Source: Hemileia vastatrix
Taxonomy: Eukaryota; Basidiomycota; Pucciniomycetes; Pucciniales; Zaghouaniaceae
DNA: 64,000 nucleotides
NCBI GenBank assembly: GCA_030280995.1
Contig: JASXTE010000002.1
Location: forward strand, 27,883,183-27,947,182
Reading direction: 5' to 3'
The translations under genes were made by a program, and so were the position numbers. Positions 19,982 to 33,700 of this stretch are shown piece by piece. Position 1 is the first letter of the stretch; each line of letters begins with the position of its first letter. Below the pieces are notes generated by a model. The model worked only from the letters and a program-made list of their open reading frames with translations, ran no database searches and was not told where the DNA came from.

Positions 19982-22900
19982 GTAATTCTATTGATGTTAA
20001 ATCTGTGCAAAAAATAGAGGAGGATTTAAGAAATTTAGGTTTTAGAGTAGATAAACCTGACTTGTCTTTTGTCCACAATAACAGTACTATTTATAATGAT
20101 AATACAGTTAACCCTCAGTTGCAACCACCTACTAGTGAGATGAGAAGTTCACGGGAGAGTGAGAGAATTGAAAAGGAAGACATGGAATATTTTAACAATA
20201 ATCCAACTGTCCATAGAATTGTTTCAGCATTGTGGAATAGAATGACTGATTGTGAGGAACAGACAGTTAAGCTCACTAGTGATACAATTTCATCCTTGAC
20301 ATTAAACATTTCTCAATTAGCAACACGTAACAAATAATTAGAGAAAGAACATTTGTCTCTAACTCTTAAATATGATTCATTAAGTAATAAATATAATGAT
20401 CTTTCAAACAAATTCTGTGAGTTAGAAAAATTATATGAAACACATTTATTGAAAACTGAATCAAGAACAAAGTTATCTTTTGCTCAGACAAATCAAAGTG
20501 TCTCTGAGTTGCTACAAAGATTAACTAAAGTTGAGATTGAAACTGCCAATCTACTAATGAACCAGGATAATCATAAGTATAATCAATATAATAATAATCC
20601 TTTCATTGGCAAAAGTGAATCTCATTCCTTCGCTATACCACCACAATTAAAACCATCTGGTGGTAGTGTCAAATCTGAAAATGTAAGTCACAAATCCATG
20701 CAGGAGGAAATACAAGACCATTTATCAAAAGTGAATGAGTTGTTGAATTTACCTAAGATTAGTGAGATAAAATCCAATCAGAAAAACTGGCCTAAGATAG
20801 ATCAGTACCCAACTTATGATGGGGAAGCCAGCTCTGATTGGCAACATTTTATTCAAAGAATTGACAACTTGAAATTCTCATATAAGTTACCAGATGAAGA
20901 AATAACATCAAAATTAATTTCTTTATTTAAGGATGTTGCTTTATTATGGTTTGAAGCTCTCTTGAGTGAGGGTAAAGATTACTCTTGGGCTGAATGGAAA
21001 CAACTTATTGAAAAACAATTTGGAGGTTCTAAATTCAGGCTTACTCAGCAGAGACTTTATGAGAAGACTAGGTATAATCCGTTGAATGGTGACAAACCTA
21101 TGGTATTTTTAATGAATTTAAACAAAATATTAAAAGCCATTGAGCCTCATATGGATTTTAACTTATGGAAAGATAAGATAATATATAAATTACCTATATC
21201 TGTCAGAGACATTGTTGTAGCTAGAACATTAAATGTTACTGAATATTCTGACTTTATTAATATTTGCAATGAAATATTATTAAACCATAAGTATGAATCA
21301 AGGTATTCCACTTATAAGCAAAATGTTGAACCTGTAAAAACTCAGAATTCAAAAACACTTCAGGAGAAGCAGAAAAAACCTACTGCACCTGTAGTACCTA
21401 AAAAGTATGAAACAAATACTTGTTATAAGTGTAACAAACCTTGGGTCAAAGGTCACAAATGTGAGAAAAACATAAATATTGTTGAAAATCAACGTGAATC
21501 TGAAACTGAAACCGAAAAAAGTAAAGAATCAAGTGATTATGACAGCAATATCTCATATAGTGATGAAAATGAAGTCTGTATGTTGGAAGATGATTTGTCC
21601 ATCTTTGAAAATCCAATATTAAATATGGACTCAAATGAATCTTTAATGAATTTTGAGGATGCTGAAATCATTAAGGATATACAAGCTGATAACTTTAGAA
21701 TGACACCTATCACGGTTCCAGCTATCATTTCTGGTGAAAATGTTAATATAGTACTGGACACAGGAGCTGCTGGTTCTGTTGTTTCCACTAATACATTACA
21801 CAAAATTGATAGTGAATATAAGTCTAAGCTTGAGCCACTTCAAAGTAAAAATTGGAGAGGTTTTGGATCAGTGCTACACCCCATTGGTAAATACAAAGCT
21901 GCTGTTTTCTTTAAACACCAACATGGTTATGTAAGGGTAACTTGTGACTTTGTGGTAATGGATAATACTAACTGTAGTAACTGTTTTATCATTGGAAATG
22001 ATATTCTGACTAAATTTGGTGTGAAATTAGACCCTGCTAATAACAATTTTACAATTGGCATGAATGGTAAAAGGAAATTTAAAATAAATTCTTTTAACAC
22101 AGTCTTACACATTGAGTCAGTCACAAATTCCCCGTGTAAAGGAAGAGAATCCAATGAGATGGAACTTCTGGAAACAGAAATTTCAAAAGCATCATTTGGC
22201 ACTCAGATAAGTAAAGCTGAGAAAGATAATATTTTGGAATTAATTAAAGCATTTCCAATGGCTTTTGCACATGGTACAAATGAACTTGGCCTTGTAAAAG
22301 ATCATGAAATGAAGATTAGTTTGACCTGTGATATGGATAATATTCCTGCTAGTCTTAAAAAGAAACCATACCCTGCTTCACCAATGAAGAGGAAAGACAT
22401 AGAGGATAATATTAAGATGTTATTAAAAATGAACATTCTTGAGAAGGTTGAAACTACGCCAAAATATTGTGTAATATCACCAGTGCTAATTTCTTATGAA
22501 CAAGATAAAGCAAGACTGTGCGGTGATTATAGAGCATTAAATACATTTACAGTAGATGATATTTATCCCTTGCCAAGGATTGCCTCTATACATGCTACCC
22601 TTAAAGGTGCTAAATATATAAGTTGCCTAGATGGAAATAAAGGGTACCATCAAATTCCTGTTGAAAAGAATTCACAGAACTTTTTGTTAATAACAACACA
22701 CATGGGAATTTATAAGTATGTCAGAATGCCATTTGGACCAAAAAATGCTCCATCAGTATTTCAGAAGTTAATGGATATAACATTCCATAATGAAATGATT
22801 GAGGGATGGTTAATGGTATACATTGATGACATCTTAGTGTTCTCAAAAACTTATGATGAACACTTAATCCATTTAAGGAAAGTATTTCAAAAAATGGATG

Positions 22901-25376
22901 AAATAAAAATGACCCTTGCATTGAAAAAATGTAAATTTGGGTTTGAATCTTTAAAAGTGCTTGGTCATATTGTATCTGGATTACAAATATGTGTAGACCA
23001 AAATAAAATGGCTGCAATAAAGAATATTGGCATTCCTCAAAATGTAAAGGATGTACAATCTTTTCTTGGAATGTGTGGTTATTATAGACAATATATAAAA
23101 AACTACCAATCAATTGCTGCACCACTGACCACACTGATAAAGAAATCAGAAGCTTTCATTTGGAATAATGAAACACAACAAGCTTTTGATAAGTTGAAAG
23201 AATGTTTAATGACAGCTCCTATCTTGGGATTACCAGATTTCCAATTACCTTTTGTATTATATACAGATGCAAGTTTTATTGGACTGGGTGCTGCTTTGCA
23301 TCAAAAACAACTTATTGAAGGAAAAATGTCAGAAGTAGTAATCTGCTATATTTCATGTACTCTGAGAAGTGGTGAATTGAAATATGGTGCTACTCAACTT
23401 GAATGTTTGGCGGTAGTATGGGCTCTTGAGAAGCTACATTATTACCTTGAAGACCAAAAATTTGAGTTAATAACTGACTGTAGTGCAGTTAAGTCACTCT
23501 TAAACATGAAAACTCCTAATAGACACATGTTTAGATGGCAATTAGCTGTACAAGAATACAGAGGACGGATGACTATTACACATAGAGCAGGAACCTTGCA
23601 CTCTAATGTAGATCTGTTATCTAGATTACCTCTGCCTAATAATGATGATAATCCTGCTTATGTTCCTGAGTCAGAGATTATTAACATTTATGGGATTTAT
23701 ATTGTAGATCTTGAGGATGAATTTATGCAATCAATTCTTGATAATTATAATTCTGATCCTGACTTGAGTAAACTCACTACAATATTAAACGATCCATCTA
23801 ATGCTTCAATGAATGTTTTAATAAAAACATTACCAAATGAGTATAAAGAGGCATTAGAAAAAGGAAAATTTCCATTGAGGATGGTTTTATATATTACAGG
23901 AAAAAATTAAGTAATGTAATTGTGATTCCCCCTTCAATGAAGGAGTTAATGTTAAGTATATGTCATGATGATATATTAGCAGGTCATTTTGACTACCATA
24001 AAACATTAAACAGAGTAAAAAACACAGCTTGGTGGATTAACATGTCTGAGGATGTTCAGAAATAAGTTGAAACATGTGACTCTTGTCAAAAATCTAAAAG
24101 ATTAACAGGCAAAAGAGCTGGTTTATTACAACAAATTGAGCAACCAAAAGCTCCATGGGAAATCATTAACATGGACTTTGTAACAGGTTTGCCAATAGCA
24201 GGGCATAAGAGTTATAACTCCTGCTGGGTAATTGTAGATAGATTTACAAAGATGTGTAAATTTATTCCTACCCACAAAGAGGTTTCTGCAAAGGACTTAG
24301 CTTTTTTATGGTGGACACAAATGTTAAATACAGAAGGTTTCCCCAAAGCAATAGTTTCTGACAGAGATCCTCAATTTACTTCTGAGTTCTGGACATCACT
24401 TATGGATGTTTCAGGGTGTCAATTAAAACTTTCTACAGCACACCATCCACAAACTGATGGGCTAGCAGAAAGAATGATACAAACCTTAGAAGATATGATA
24501 AGAAGATACTGTGCTTTTGGTCTTAATTTTAAAGACAATGACAAATTCACACATGATTGGGTAACCCTTATCCCAGGTTTAGAATTTGCATACAATAGTA
24601 CAGTACATTCTGTCACTGGCAAAAAGCCATTTGAGTTATGGTTGGGTTATGTACCTAATACCCTTGCTAAAACTCTTAATAAGTTACCTAGATTAGATAT
24701 CCATCCAGGTACTAAATCTTTTCTTCAGATGCAGTAAATATGCAGAAAACATGCTCAAGAATGTATAAATAAGGTGTTTGAGTATGAAAAGAAAAGATGG
24801 GATAAAGCCCATAAAGAACAAATGTTCAAAGAGGGTGATGAAGTCCTTATTTCAACACTACATTTCAATTTAAATGGTAATGTTAAATTGAAGGATCCAT
24901 TCATTGGACCATTTGTAGTTAAAAAGATGGTTGGTAATAATGCTGTTGAGGTTATTCTATATGCACCATATGATAGAAAACATCCAGTATTTCCTATTTC
25001 TCTTATAAAATCATACCATTCTAATAATACTGCTCTATTTCCAAGAAGATCAGGAAAGCTTAAACAGCAACCTGAAGAAATAGTTGAAAAGGCAGAAATT
25101 GAAAAGATACTTAAAAAGAGACACCTTACTAAAGAAAAGGGAGTTGAGTATCTATTAAGATTTAAAAATAAATCAAGTGAATATGACCAGTGGATTCCAG
25201 AAAATGAAATCTCTGATCTTAAAAATCTCTTGAAAAAATTTAAATCTAAATAATACTGTTTATTCAGTATATGTATTATAAAAATTATTTTTTTTATTTT
25301 TATTTTTATTATTTCACTCCTTAGTTTTAATTAAAATGTCTTAACATTTTTTTATTGTTTTTTTGGGGTGAGGGAG

Positions 25377-26553
25377 TGTCAGCCTAAATATCCTTAGGAC
25401 TGAGTATTTCTTATGCTTAAAATAAGATAACCTTAAGTAAATTAAGCCTATATCTTAAAAATAAGGTTAAAATAATAATATATATTATTTTATTATATAT
25501 ATATATAATTATTATTCTATTATATAACTTATAATAGTTTAAATAGCTTATCCATGGCCTAATAGTGCTTATTAAGGTGTTAATGGAGTCATAATATACT
25601 TATCTTAAGTGATATGAAGTAATTATTGACATACATAAGCTTATATGTATACATAAATCTCATATTCAGTGAAATATGCAGTATATTATGTATATTTAGG
25701 TATATAAGTGGGTTTTAGCCCCTTAATAGCCTATAACCTTTGTTTTTCTGCTTATTTTAGGTCATATGGACAAAATAAGTGGACTCACAACGCCTACAGA
25801 AGCATAGACACCTATATCAGGCGCATACACCCAGTTTGGACAACTAAAATTACTTCCTTGGATGGTTATTCACGGATTTATGGGTTGGAAGGATATTTCT
25901 GGGTTAATGTGGATGCTTGGGGATGTTATTGGGGGCTTGGACATTTTATTTGTTTCCTTTATATGCTTTTGGTTTCATTAAATCTCTTTTTGATTGTTTA
26001 TTTTACCTGTTTCTTTATGGTATCCGCTTTTATCTGGATTTTCTATTTATGGTATGGGTCTGTGTTATTATTAATAGTGATGGAGGGTCCTTACTGGAGG
26101 TCTGGGTGTTGAAACTGCTTGAAGTGGACGCCATGGGGAGGTGATGGGCCCTCACAGTGCTGTAATTGCCGGGGATAGCAGTGACATCATCTGGATTGAA
26201 GGTCTGTGCACTCCAGTGGATTTGGGTATAAGTAAGAAGGGATTTTGACGGTTATTTATCATCATTCAATTACTAAAACTCTAACAAACACTACTATACA
26301 ATTATTAACACTTAGAAATATATTATAAAGCCATTATAAATTGATATTATCTTTATATAAGCTACAACTATATTTTATTCATCTATTTTCCACCACTAGC
26401 ACGCATTTAAATCCAAGTATTGTGAGTTTTATTTGAGTATAACTATTTTATTAGTCTTCCCCTGAGGTTTAATCACTAAATCATTTATCAATAAGTAGTA
26501 GGACCATAAATAAACACTATTATATCATACTTATATACTAGACTATACTGACA
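25377..26553 (+). repeat. E4 3' LTR (1177 bp)
   Basis: Starts TGTCAGCCTAAATATCC after the tract GGGGTGAGGGAG and ends CTATACTGACA. The last 255 bp match the 5' remnant at 9490-9744. TTGGGTATAAGTAAGAAGGG near 26223 is a possible TATA region. Frames at 25708-26144 are LTR sequence, not genes. Confidence 0.88.
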
Positions 26554-26689
26554 CCTTGTTTCTTACCTTATGAATCTGGTTAACCAACTCTAGAGGTTCA
26601 GTCATTTTTTATCTAAAAAATGCAAAGAAATTCAATCTAAATAAAAATATAATAAAATTGAATAAAACTTACTGGAAGTTTCAGAATTC

Positions 26690-27240
26690 ACCAAAAAAAG
26701 TTAAAAAAATATTCTCAAAAAGTTCTAAAAAAAGAATCCAGAGGTCTCCAAAAATTCCCCAAACATTCCCAGGAATGTGTCAAATTTTCCCAAAAAATTG
26801 CACCAAAATTTACTAAAAAGAAGTGTCCCAAAAATGCCCCAAAAGTCACCAAAAAATTGTCCAAAAAGTTCCTACAAAAGTGGAAAAAAGTTCCCAAAAA
26901 ACTCCAGAAAAGCACCAAAAAAACCTGAAAATCACTTTATAATGATTTTATAACATTTCCAAATTGTTTCCAAATGCTTCTGAGTAGTTTTAGTGAAAAA
27001 AGAACCAAAGAAATCCTGAAAAATAACACCTAAATATTACTAGGAAATGCTTGGGAAAAGTTTCTGAAGTGTTATAGCAGAAAAAAAGACTAAAAATTAC
27101 CCAAAAACACCTTAAAACAAGTATAAAGTGCTTGGAAAAAATTTTCAAATGGTTTTGAATGATTCTGAAATGGTTTAGCAAAAAAAAGGACAAAAAAGAC
27201 AAAAAACCTAACAATGATGAAAAAGAACCAAAAAACACCT
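26690..27240. repeat. Low-complexity A/C-rich tract (CCAAAAA-type)
   Basis: About 550 bp in which short CC or CCC groups alternate with runs of four to six A; G and T are scarce on the plus strand in the left half. No exact unit length. On the minus strand this is a T/G-rich stretch inside the Harbinger relic, perhaps an intron. The minus-strand frames at 26715-26918 and 26990-27238 are by-products of the bias. Confidence 0.5.
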
Positions 27241-27600
27241 AATGTTAGTAAATCAAGAATAAGAAAGATGGAGAACCAATAAAGAAGGGAAAGAAGGAAA
27301 AAATAACAGATTAATCAGTTATTAAAATAAAAAAATGATAAAAAAAAGAGCAAAAAAAAACAGACAAAAAAAACACATGTCAATCAGCAATTAAATTAAA
27401 AAAAATGAGAAACTGACTTACCTTGAGAGTTGTGAAGTGAGAAGTATCAGACCAACAATGAGTGATGGAAGTGAAAGATGAAGAGAAGATGAGATATCTT
27501 AGTGAGACTGAATCTTAGAAATGTTATGCAATTTCAAGTCTGGGAGCTGAACCAAAATGAATGAAACTGGGAAATTCCATTGCACAAAATTGTAAATTAG

Positions 27601-27798
27601 TTAAGCTAGGCCTTCAAAATGAGAAAGGGTGATTGGTATTATTTTAGCATTCATAGCACTGTTTTTAGATGATGAATTACTGCTAGATTCTATTGGTGGG
27701 GGTAGTTCATCATCAGAATCAGTATCAAAATTAGCCATTAGAACAAGAGCTTGAGCTGTAGCAGTGATCTCAAGTTGATGGTGGGCTGAAAGTGGCAT
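27601..27798 (-). pseudogene. Short acidic N-terminal frame in Harbinger relic A
   Basis: 65 codons, opening MPLSAHHQLEITATAQAL, then an acidic/Ser stretch FDTDSDDELPPP. It sits about 360 bp inside the GGGGGTATCA terminus, which is where a transposase N-end would be expected. No catalytic motif is present. It may be the first exon of a lost transposase. I do not recognise it with certainty. Confidence 0.3.
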
Positions 27799-28459
27799 GT
27801 TATGTTAGTGAAAAGTGATGAAGATTAAGGGTAATTTTGTGATTGAGGTATTGATTAAGTGCTGTTAATTCACATACCTTTTTTTATGAATAAACTTTAA
27901 GGATTAGGTGAAAAAAATCTAGGTGTTGGTGCTTTTGTACCTAGTGTTGGCATCTCTGTACCTAGTGCTAACTAATCATGATGAAGAAGGCAAGTGTTTT
28001 GATGACTTGTTTGACCCAAAAGAATATGTGTTTGGGAACAAATACACTGTCAAAATACACTTGTCTAGGGCAATTGTCTTTCATTTTTCAATGGCTTGTT
28101 TGATAACTTTTTTGTGGCATGTTTATGTGGTGAATTTAGTAATGTTTGATACCCCCTAATATGCAACCCATAGTTAAATGAAAGTTGCTTGTGGGGCTGC
28201 TTCATGCAGCTCAGCCATATTTTGGTTGGAGTCAGTTAGAGCCCTTGCACAAATTCCAGAAAATAGGGATAGGTCAAAAAGCACAAAATATTACTATATA
28301 GATATAAAAATTTATTCAATTAAATGCATGTAATTTACATTAAAAGTAAGAATTAAAATATATTTCAGATTTTCATGGTGCTTAATTACATTTTTGTCAA
28401 AAAAATATGACCAAGTAAATGCATCAAATAGCACATTTTTAAGATTAAATTCAAACTAA

Positions 28460-28790
28460 TTCTAAAAATGTGCTGTTGGGGTTTCAAGAATTTTCAACCC
28501 TATGCTGGAAGTTTGAGAAATGGAAATGTTGTATATAGTGGGAGGTATATTAGCTTCCTCATCTTCATGCAACTTTAGAAACTGATCTTTGATGTTGGCT
28601 AGAAGGTTATGAGGTATAAGTGGACCACTTCTTTTATTTCATCTTTTTTTCTAAGATGGCTTCTAATTTCCTATGGGCCAGTAGAATGGTCTTTCAATAT
28701 TCCAATAAACATTCTATATGGATGCATGACTTTGCCAAATGATTGTTGAATTTTGTTGTCTTCTGAATGTGGTCCTCAAAAAGCTGACAA
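28460..28790 (-). pseudogene. DDE_Tnp_4 (PIF/Harbinger) transposase C-terminal fragment
   Basis: The minus strand reads, in alternating frames, MFIGILKDHSTG, RKKDEIKEVVHL, then LIPHNLLANIKDQFLKLHED. The pattern GILK...H...ILHN-like followed by an acidic tail is typical of the end of DDE_Tnp_4 transposases. Stops and frame changes show it is dead. Together with the terminus at 45597 it could belong to a second relic (B) later split by E3. Confidence 0.45.
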
Positions 28791-29628
28791 TAAAATCAGA
28801 ATCAAGAGGAGATAAAAGCTATTAAATTTATTGCTTTATGTAATTTATCACAGTTTGAGATTGAGGAAGGCATGACTCTTATATGATATAAAAATTCAAG
28901 TTCTGTATGATGTTTTGAGTTACAAAGTGTTATTGTCAGCCAGGCTATTCCAGGAGTCCAGTAAATGATATGTAACTTATAAAACCTGAAAGAGTGGGTA
29001 AAAATTGTATTTAATGAATATAAATTAATATTTTATTGCATAATAAAATTATATAAGTATTTTATTATATACAAGTGTTATATTAATTTTATTGGTTATA
29101 TAAATTTTATATACATTTAAATTGAACATAATATAATATATTCTACAAATAATGGTGCATTCTTATGTATTTAATAATTATAAATTTATATTTAATTAAT
29201 TGAAAAATATATATTATAATTATAAGTGTAAAATTGACTTATAATATATTTAAATTAATTATTTAAATTTATATATTAAATAACACCTTTCATATAATAC
29301 TAAACAATAATTAATGACGCTTCTTTTGACCCTTAATTGTGTCAGGAAAAACCAATTAATTAATTTATACTAAATTGAGATTAATTACATGTTTTGTTGC
29401 GTCAAAGTATTTTTTTGTTTCACTTAAAATATCCTTAAATCAGACTGTACCATCTGTTTGGAATTATTTTTCTCATAGTTCCTATGTTCCAATCTTGTTT
29501 AGTTATTCACTATTTTTACTTACTGATTTGGGAATTAATGGCGGGAAAATTGGATTCTTAATTGGGGTTTTAATTATTTGTTTCATATTTTTCTCTACAT
29601 TGTTATGTTTCATTTACTCTTTGATATA

Positions 29629-30544
29629 TGTTGAAATTTCTGCCTCTAATACCTGACCCATTCCTTACTCCAGCTTCTTACCATCGTCTCAAGTCATTCT
29701 CCTTGCTCATATCCTCTTTTCCTGACCTTTTCCGCCGAGGAACTTCAAAGATACGAGCTCCAGCATCAAGAACAACATTTCTTTCCCACCCGGAGTCAAT
29801 GTATTGATTCTGGACCTCGAGGACGTGTTTCTTTACCTGGAGTGTGAATCTTTTCCCCGGCTGGGAACTTTTTCCTTGGATGTGAACCTGTCTCTTTTTC
29901 TGTATTGTAGTTTAGTAGTTTTGTCGACGTCGTGTTAGTTTCTATTGTTTTGGATGGTGGACTTTGTCATATAATGAGGCCTCTCTTTGCCATTTCCGTT
30001 TTCCCCATCCAAATCTTTTTCTTTCTCTTTTTCTCTATTCTCTTTATCCCTTCCACTGCTTCTTCCTGTCCACTGCTTTCCCTTTTGGCCGCATCTGACA
30101 GGCTTTGCACTGTGTGGGGAGAATAGAGTCTTTTGTCCAGGTTCTTTCCTTTTCTTTTCTGTTATTTTTTCTCTAATTCTTTTAGTCCTAACCACAGCAG
30201 CTCACACTTGTGTCCCTTATAGTTTTAGCACACGCTTTGTTGTAGTTACTTGTTGTTGTAAGGTGCACAGTTGCTGATTGACCTGTGTTTAGGTATGTTT
30301 GTTTTTGCAATGAAATCCAAATCTTTTTCTTTCTCTTTTTCTCTATTCTCTTTATCCCTTCCACTGCTTCTTCCTGTCCACTGCTTTCCCTTTTGGCCGC
30401 ATCTGACAGTCTTTGCACTGTGTGGGGAGAATAGAGTCTTTTGTCCAGTTTTAGCACACGCTTTGTTGTAGTTACTTGTTGTTGTAAGGTGCACAGTTGC
30501 TGATTGACCTGTGTTTAGCTTTCCTTTGTGCTAAAACTTCTACA
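29629..30544 (+). repeat. copia1 5' LTR with internal duplication (916 bp)
   Basis: TGTTGAAATTTC to CTTCTACA. Two blocks occur twice within the LTR: a C/T-rich block with ATCTGACAG (about 30008-30140 and 30310-30450) and a block with CACACGCTTTGTTG (about 30223-30292 and 30454-30521). The solo LTR at 44394-45001 has single copies and is 608 bp, so the duplication separates two LTR subtypes. Short frames within it follow the repeats and are not genes. Confidence 0.92.
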
Positions 30545-30558
30545 GGTTATGGGCCCAG
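30545..30558 (+). other. copia1 primer-binding site
   Basis: GGTTATGGGCCCAG directly after the LTR. It is complementary to the anticodon stem-loop of initiator tRNA-Met (CUCAUAACC region), not to a tRNA 3' end. Copia-type elements are known to prime from a cut half of this tRNA. Confidence 0.75.
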
Positions 30559-30702
30559 TTGCCTAAAGCACCTCTCTCAAGAATACTTACAACAAAACCG
30601 CTTACTGAACAATAAAACAGCCTTTTCTCTCAGATTTTGGATCACCCTCTTCACATCTCATCTTCTTTCTCTCCAAATCTTTGCTGTTGACTCGACCAAA
30701 TC

Positions 30703-33700
30703 ATGGCCTCCAATCAGGATTCAAGTAAGGTTATGGTCACCCCTCTCACTGACGAATCCTATGACACCTGGGAACACATTATGCGTCTTCACTTTGAAGT
30801 TCTGGATCTTTTTGGCATTGTTTCTGGACAAGTCCCTGCCCCTGTTCCTCACAATGATGGTTCACCTTCAGACGCTGAAATCAAAGCTCAACTTGCTTTA
30901 TGGATCAAAAATGACACCAGGTGCAGGTATGAAATCATCACCAGATTGGATGATGTTAACAAGAAGCTGGTCAACACTTGCCACACCTCTGCTCAAATGT
31001 GGTCTGTTCTTGCAAGAAGACACGCCAGCAATAAAGTTGGATCACGGATTTCTCACTTTCTCTCTATGGTTACTCTTTCTCTTTCTGAAGGAGGAGACCC
31101 CAAAACTCATGTTGATGCATTCAAAGGCATTAACTTCCATATGATCCGTTCTGGGCTCATCATTCCCCAGGAAATTCTTATTTATCTCTTTTTTGCCACT
31201 CTTCCACCCTCCTTCAAACATTGGCGTGGTTTGCTCACCAGAGACAGACAGGAAATTGATCACCTGCATCTGGATGATGTTTTATCTTCTTTCCTGGATT
31301 ACGCTGCTGATGACAAAGTTGTTGATGAATTTCACAATGCTATGTCAAATGTCAATGCTCACTCTGCCTCAGCTAAATCATCAAAATCATCCAAATCCAA
31401 GGCACGCAGCAAACTCTCATGTTCTGTTCATGGTCAAAATGTTGGACATGATGACAATCATTGCTTTGTTCAACATCCTGAACTCCGTCCCAAGAAGAAC
31501 CAAGCCAACTCAGCTGCCCCATCAAAGGACAATTCCAACAAAGCAACTCCTGTTCCCCCTCCTCAGGAAGAACAACCTGATGCCACGGCCAATTGTGCTT
31601 TTGTCTTCCCTTCTGATGAAGAATTTCTTTTTACAGCTGTTGCTTGTTTGTCTGAAAAATCAAATTCTGACTGCATTATCAACGCTTCTGCTTCCATGGC
31701 TTCTCATTCCTCAAACCTTTCTCCAATTATTGATTCTGGGGCCAGCTGTCATATGTTTAACAACAGAGACAGTTTTATCAGTTTTCAACCTGTCAACATT
31801 CGAATTCAACTTGCTGGTATTGGGAAATCAATCTATGCAACTGGAAAAGGAACTGTTGCTGCTTCTGGAGGAATGGAAGGAAAAGTTTTCTTTTCTGATG
31901 CTCTTTATGTCCCTGATCTTGGAAGGAATCTCATCTCCCTGGGACGTCTTTGGAGAACTGGTTGTCTTCTCATCCCTGCACCAGTTAATCCTACATCAAA
32001 CTTCATTATTTCACGTAATGGAAAGAATTATATGGGAGGAGTCATCTCCAATTCATTATTTGAAGTTTCTGTGGTTCCACAAGGCATGTCTCCCCCTAAC
32101 TCCTCAGCTCTCTATGCAAAAGCTTCAAGTCAGTCTCTAACTCTCTGGCACAACAGATTAGGACATCCCTACGCCCCATATATTCAAAAACTTTTTAATG
32201 GAATGGCATCTGATGTATCTAGTTCTAGTTTGTCTGACTCTGAAATGCATTTTTGTGAACCGTGTGTGTTGGGTAAACAAACCCATGCTTCCTTTCCTGG
32301 CCAGTTGCCTGTTGCCAAAAATCCTCTTGAAGTTGTCCACACAGATTTATCTGGGAAAATTCAGCCTCCTTCTTTTGATGGGTCTCAGTATTACCTTAAG
32401 TTCACTGATCAGGCCACTTCATACCGTCATGTTTACCTTCTTTCCTCAAAAGCCCAAGTATTCAAATATTTCTTGGAATATAAGGCATCTGTAGAGCTGC
32501 AATCTGGCTTCAAAATCAAAAAGCTTGTTTGTGACGGTGGTGGTGAGTATATCAACTCTAGTCTGGTCAACTTTCTTAAACAACATGGCATTGCTCTTCA
32601 AGTTACGGCTCCTTACACTCCCCAACAAAATCCAATTTCTGAGAGAGGAAACCGTATTACCACTGAAAAATCCAAAACCATGATGTTTCATTCTAATGCA
32701 CCAATTCACCTATGGTCTGAAGCAGTTAAAACAGCAGTATATCTTGAAAACAGATTACCAACCAAAGCTCTTCAAAACAAATCAACTCCTTTTGAAGCCT
32801 GGAATAAATCCAAACCCAGAGTTTCACACCTCAGAGTTTTTGGTTGTGCTTGCTATGCTTTCCTTGATAAACATCAACGTCCTGGAAAGTTTTCAGCTAA
32901 CTCCAGAAAGTGTGTCATGCTTGGATATGAAGTTGGAACAACAAATTATCGTGTTTGGGACCTTGAGCTTAAAAAGATTGTTATTGCCAAATCTGTGGCC
33001 TTCAATGAAAATTTCTTCCCCTTTCTTGACTCCAGATTTAAGCGCCCTCAATGGTCACAACTGATGAAGCAAATTCCAGATCAAATTCATGACAGTCAAC
33101 CACTTCCAACACCTGGCCTTTCCTTTTCTCCAGCTCAATCTCCTTCTGAGTCTCCAACTCCTGATCCATCCTCAGGAAACATTTCTGATTCACATTCTGA
33201 AGATAATTCTCCTTCTTCTTCTTCTTCCTCTGATTTTCACATGTCAGGCACACCTTCCAATTCAACTCCTTGTCCTTCACCTGGTCACTTAACAAGATTA
33301 CCTCATTCCAATGTCCCAGATGAAGAAGGTTCCAGTCAATCTGATCCATCATATTCATCAATTGAGCCAGACAATCCAGCAGATCCTGATTATGTTCCCT
33401 CATCACAATCCCCCAGTTATTCTGACATCTCTTCAGCTGAAACATCAACTCCTGAACATTTACGTCAGATTTATTATGATCATTATCAACATGATTCCTA
33501 CTCTGATTCTCCTGATCCTCTTGGGTTATATGCAGCAAATGCCTTTGCTTTCTCTCTAGAAGCTCCCTTGCTAGCTCATGAAATTCCTGAACCCCAGTGT
33601 TATAAGCAAGCAATCTATTCCAAATATTCAGCAGAATGGGCAGAGGCTGTGAAACATGAACATCAAGCACTTCAGCGTTGTAACACTTGGAAAATTGTCC

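Larger units (their letters stand above)
19387..25253 (+). pseudogene. E4 Gag-Pol polyprotein, broken
   Basis: ATG at 19387 (MSAPQDSVSE). Same order as E2: Ser/Gly-rich N-end, coiled coil, capsid-like region (from ~20790, WPKIDQYPTYDGE), CX2CX7HXC knuckle (CYKCNKPWVKGHKC), protease VLDTGAAGS, reverse transcriptase YIDD (~22820), RNase H, integrase with HHCC and DDE residues, chromodomain at the end. The AT-hook is degraded (RRSGKLKQQP). Lesions: stops at 19954 and 20335, a one-base loss near 23870 at the RNase H/integrase link, stops at 24064 and 24735. The 3558-bp open stretch 20353-23910 still spans capsid to RNase H, which shows that gag and pol share one frame in this family. Confidence 0.9.
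9490..26553 (+). mobile_element. E4: Ty3/gypsy element, 5'-truncated, carrying E2 in its leader
   Basis: It consists of a 5' LTR remnant (9490-9744), leader 9745-9787 resuming at 18921-19386 after E2, gag-pol 19387-25253 and a full 3' LTR (25377-26553). The 5' LTR remnant has the same length (255 bp) as the matching end of the 3' LTR. The left part of the 5' LTR was lost at a junction with the TRIM, so no TSD can be read. Gag-pol is broken by stops and a frameshift. Confidence 0.85.
26554..28156 (-). mobile_element. PIF/Harbinger-like relic A (right end preserved)
   Basis: Right boundary GATACCCCC followed by TAA at 28157-28159; read on the minus strand this is a terminus of form GGGGGTATCA next to a TAA target, as in PIF/Harbinger elements. 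A second terminus of the same form (GACACCCCC/TAA) lies at 45597. The minus strand carries a short reading frame (27798-27601) and several GTAAG donor-like sites (26568, 26668 and 27421 regions). The left end is lost at the E4 LTR. Confidence 0.35.

Noticed and set aside
29935..30494. Several frames in and around the copia1 LTRs (also 35495-36008 and 44444-44695)
   Set aside because: They repeat because the LTR repeats; none has a domain or a constant start, and the real coding frame starts at 30703.
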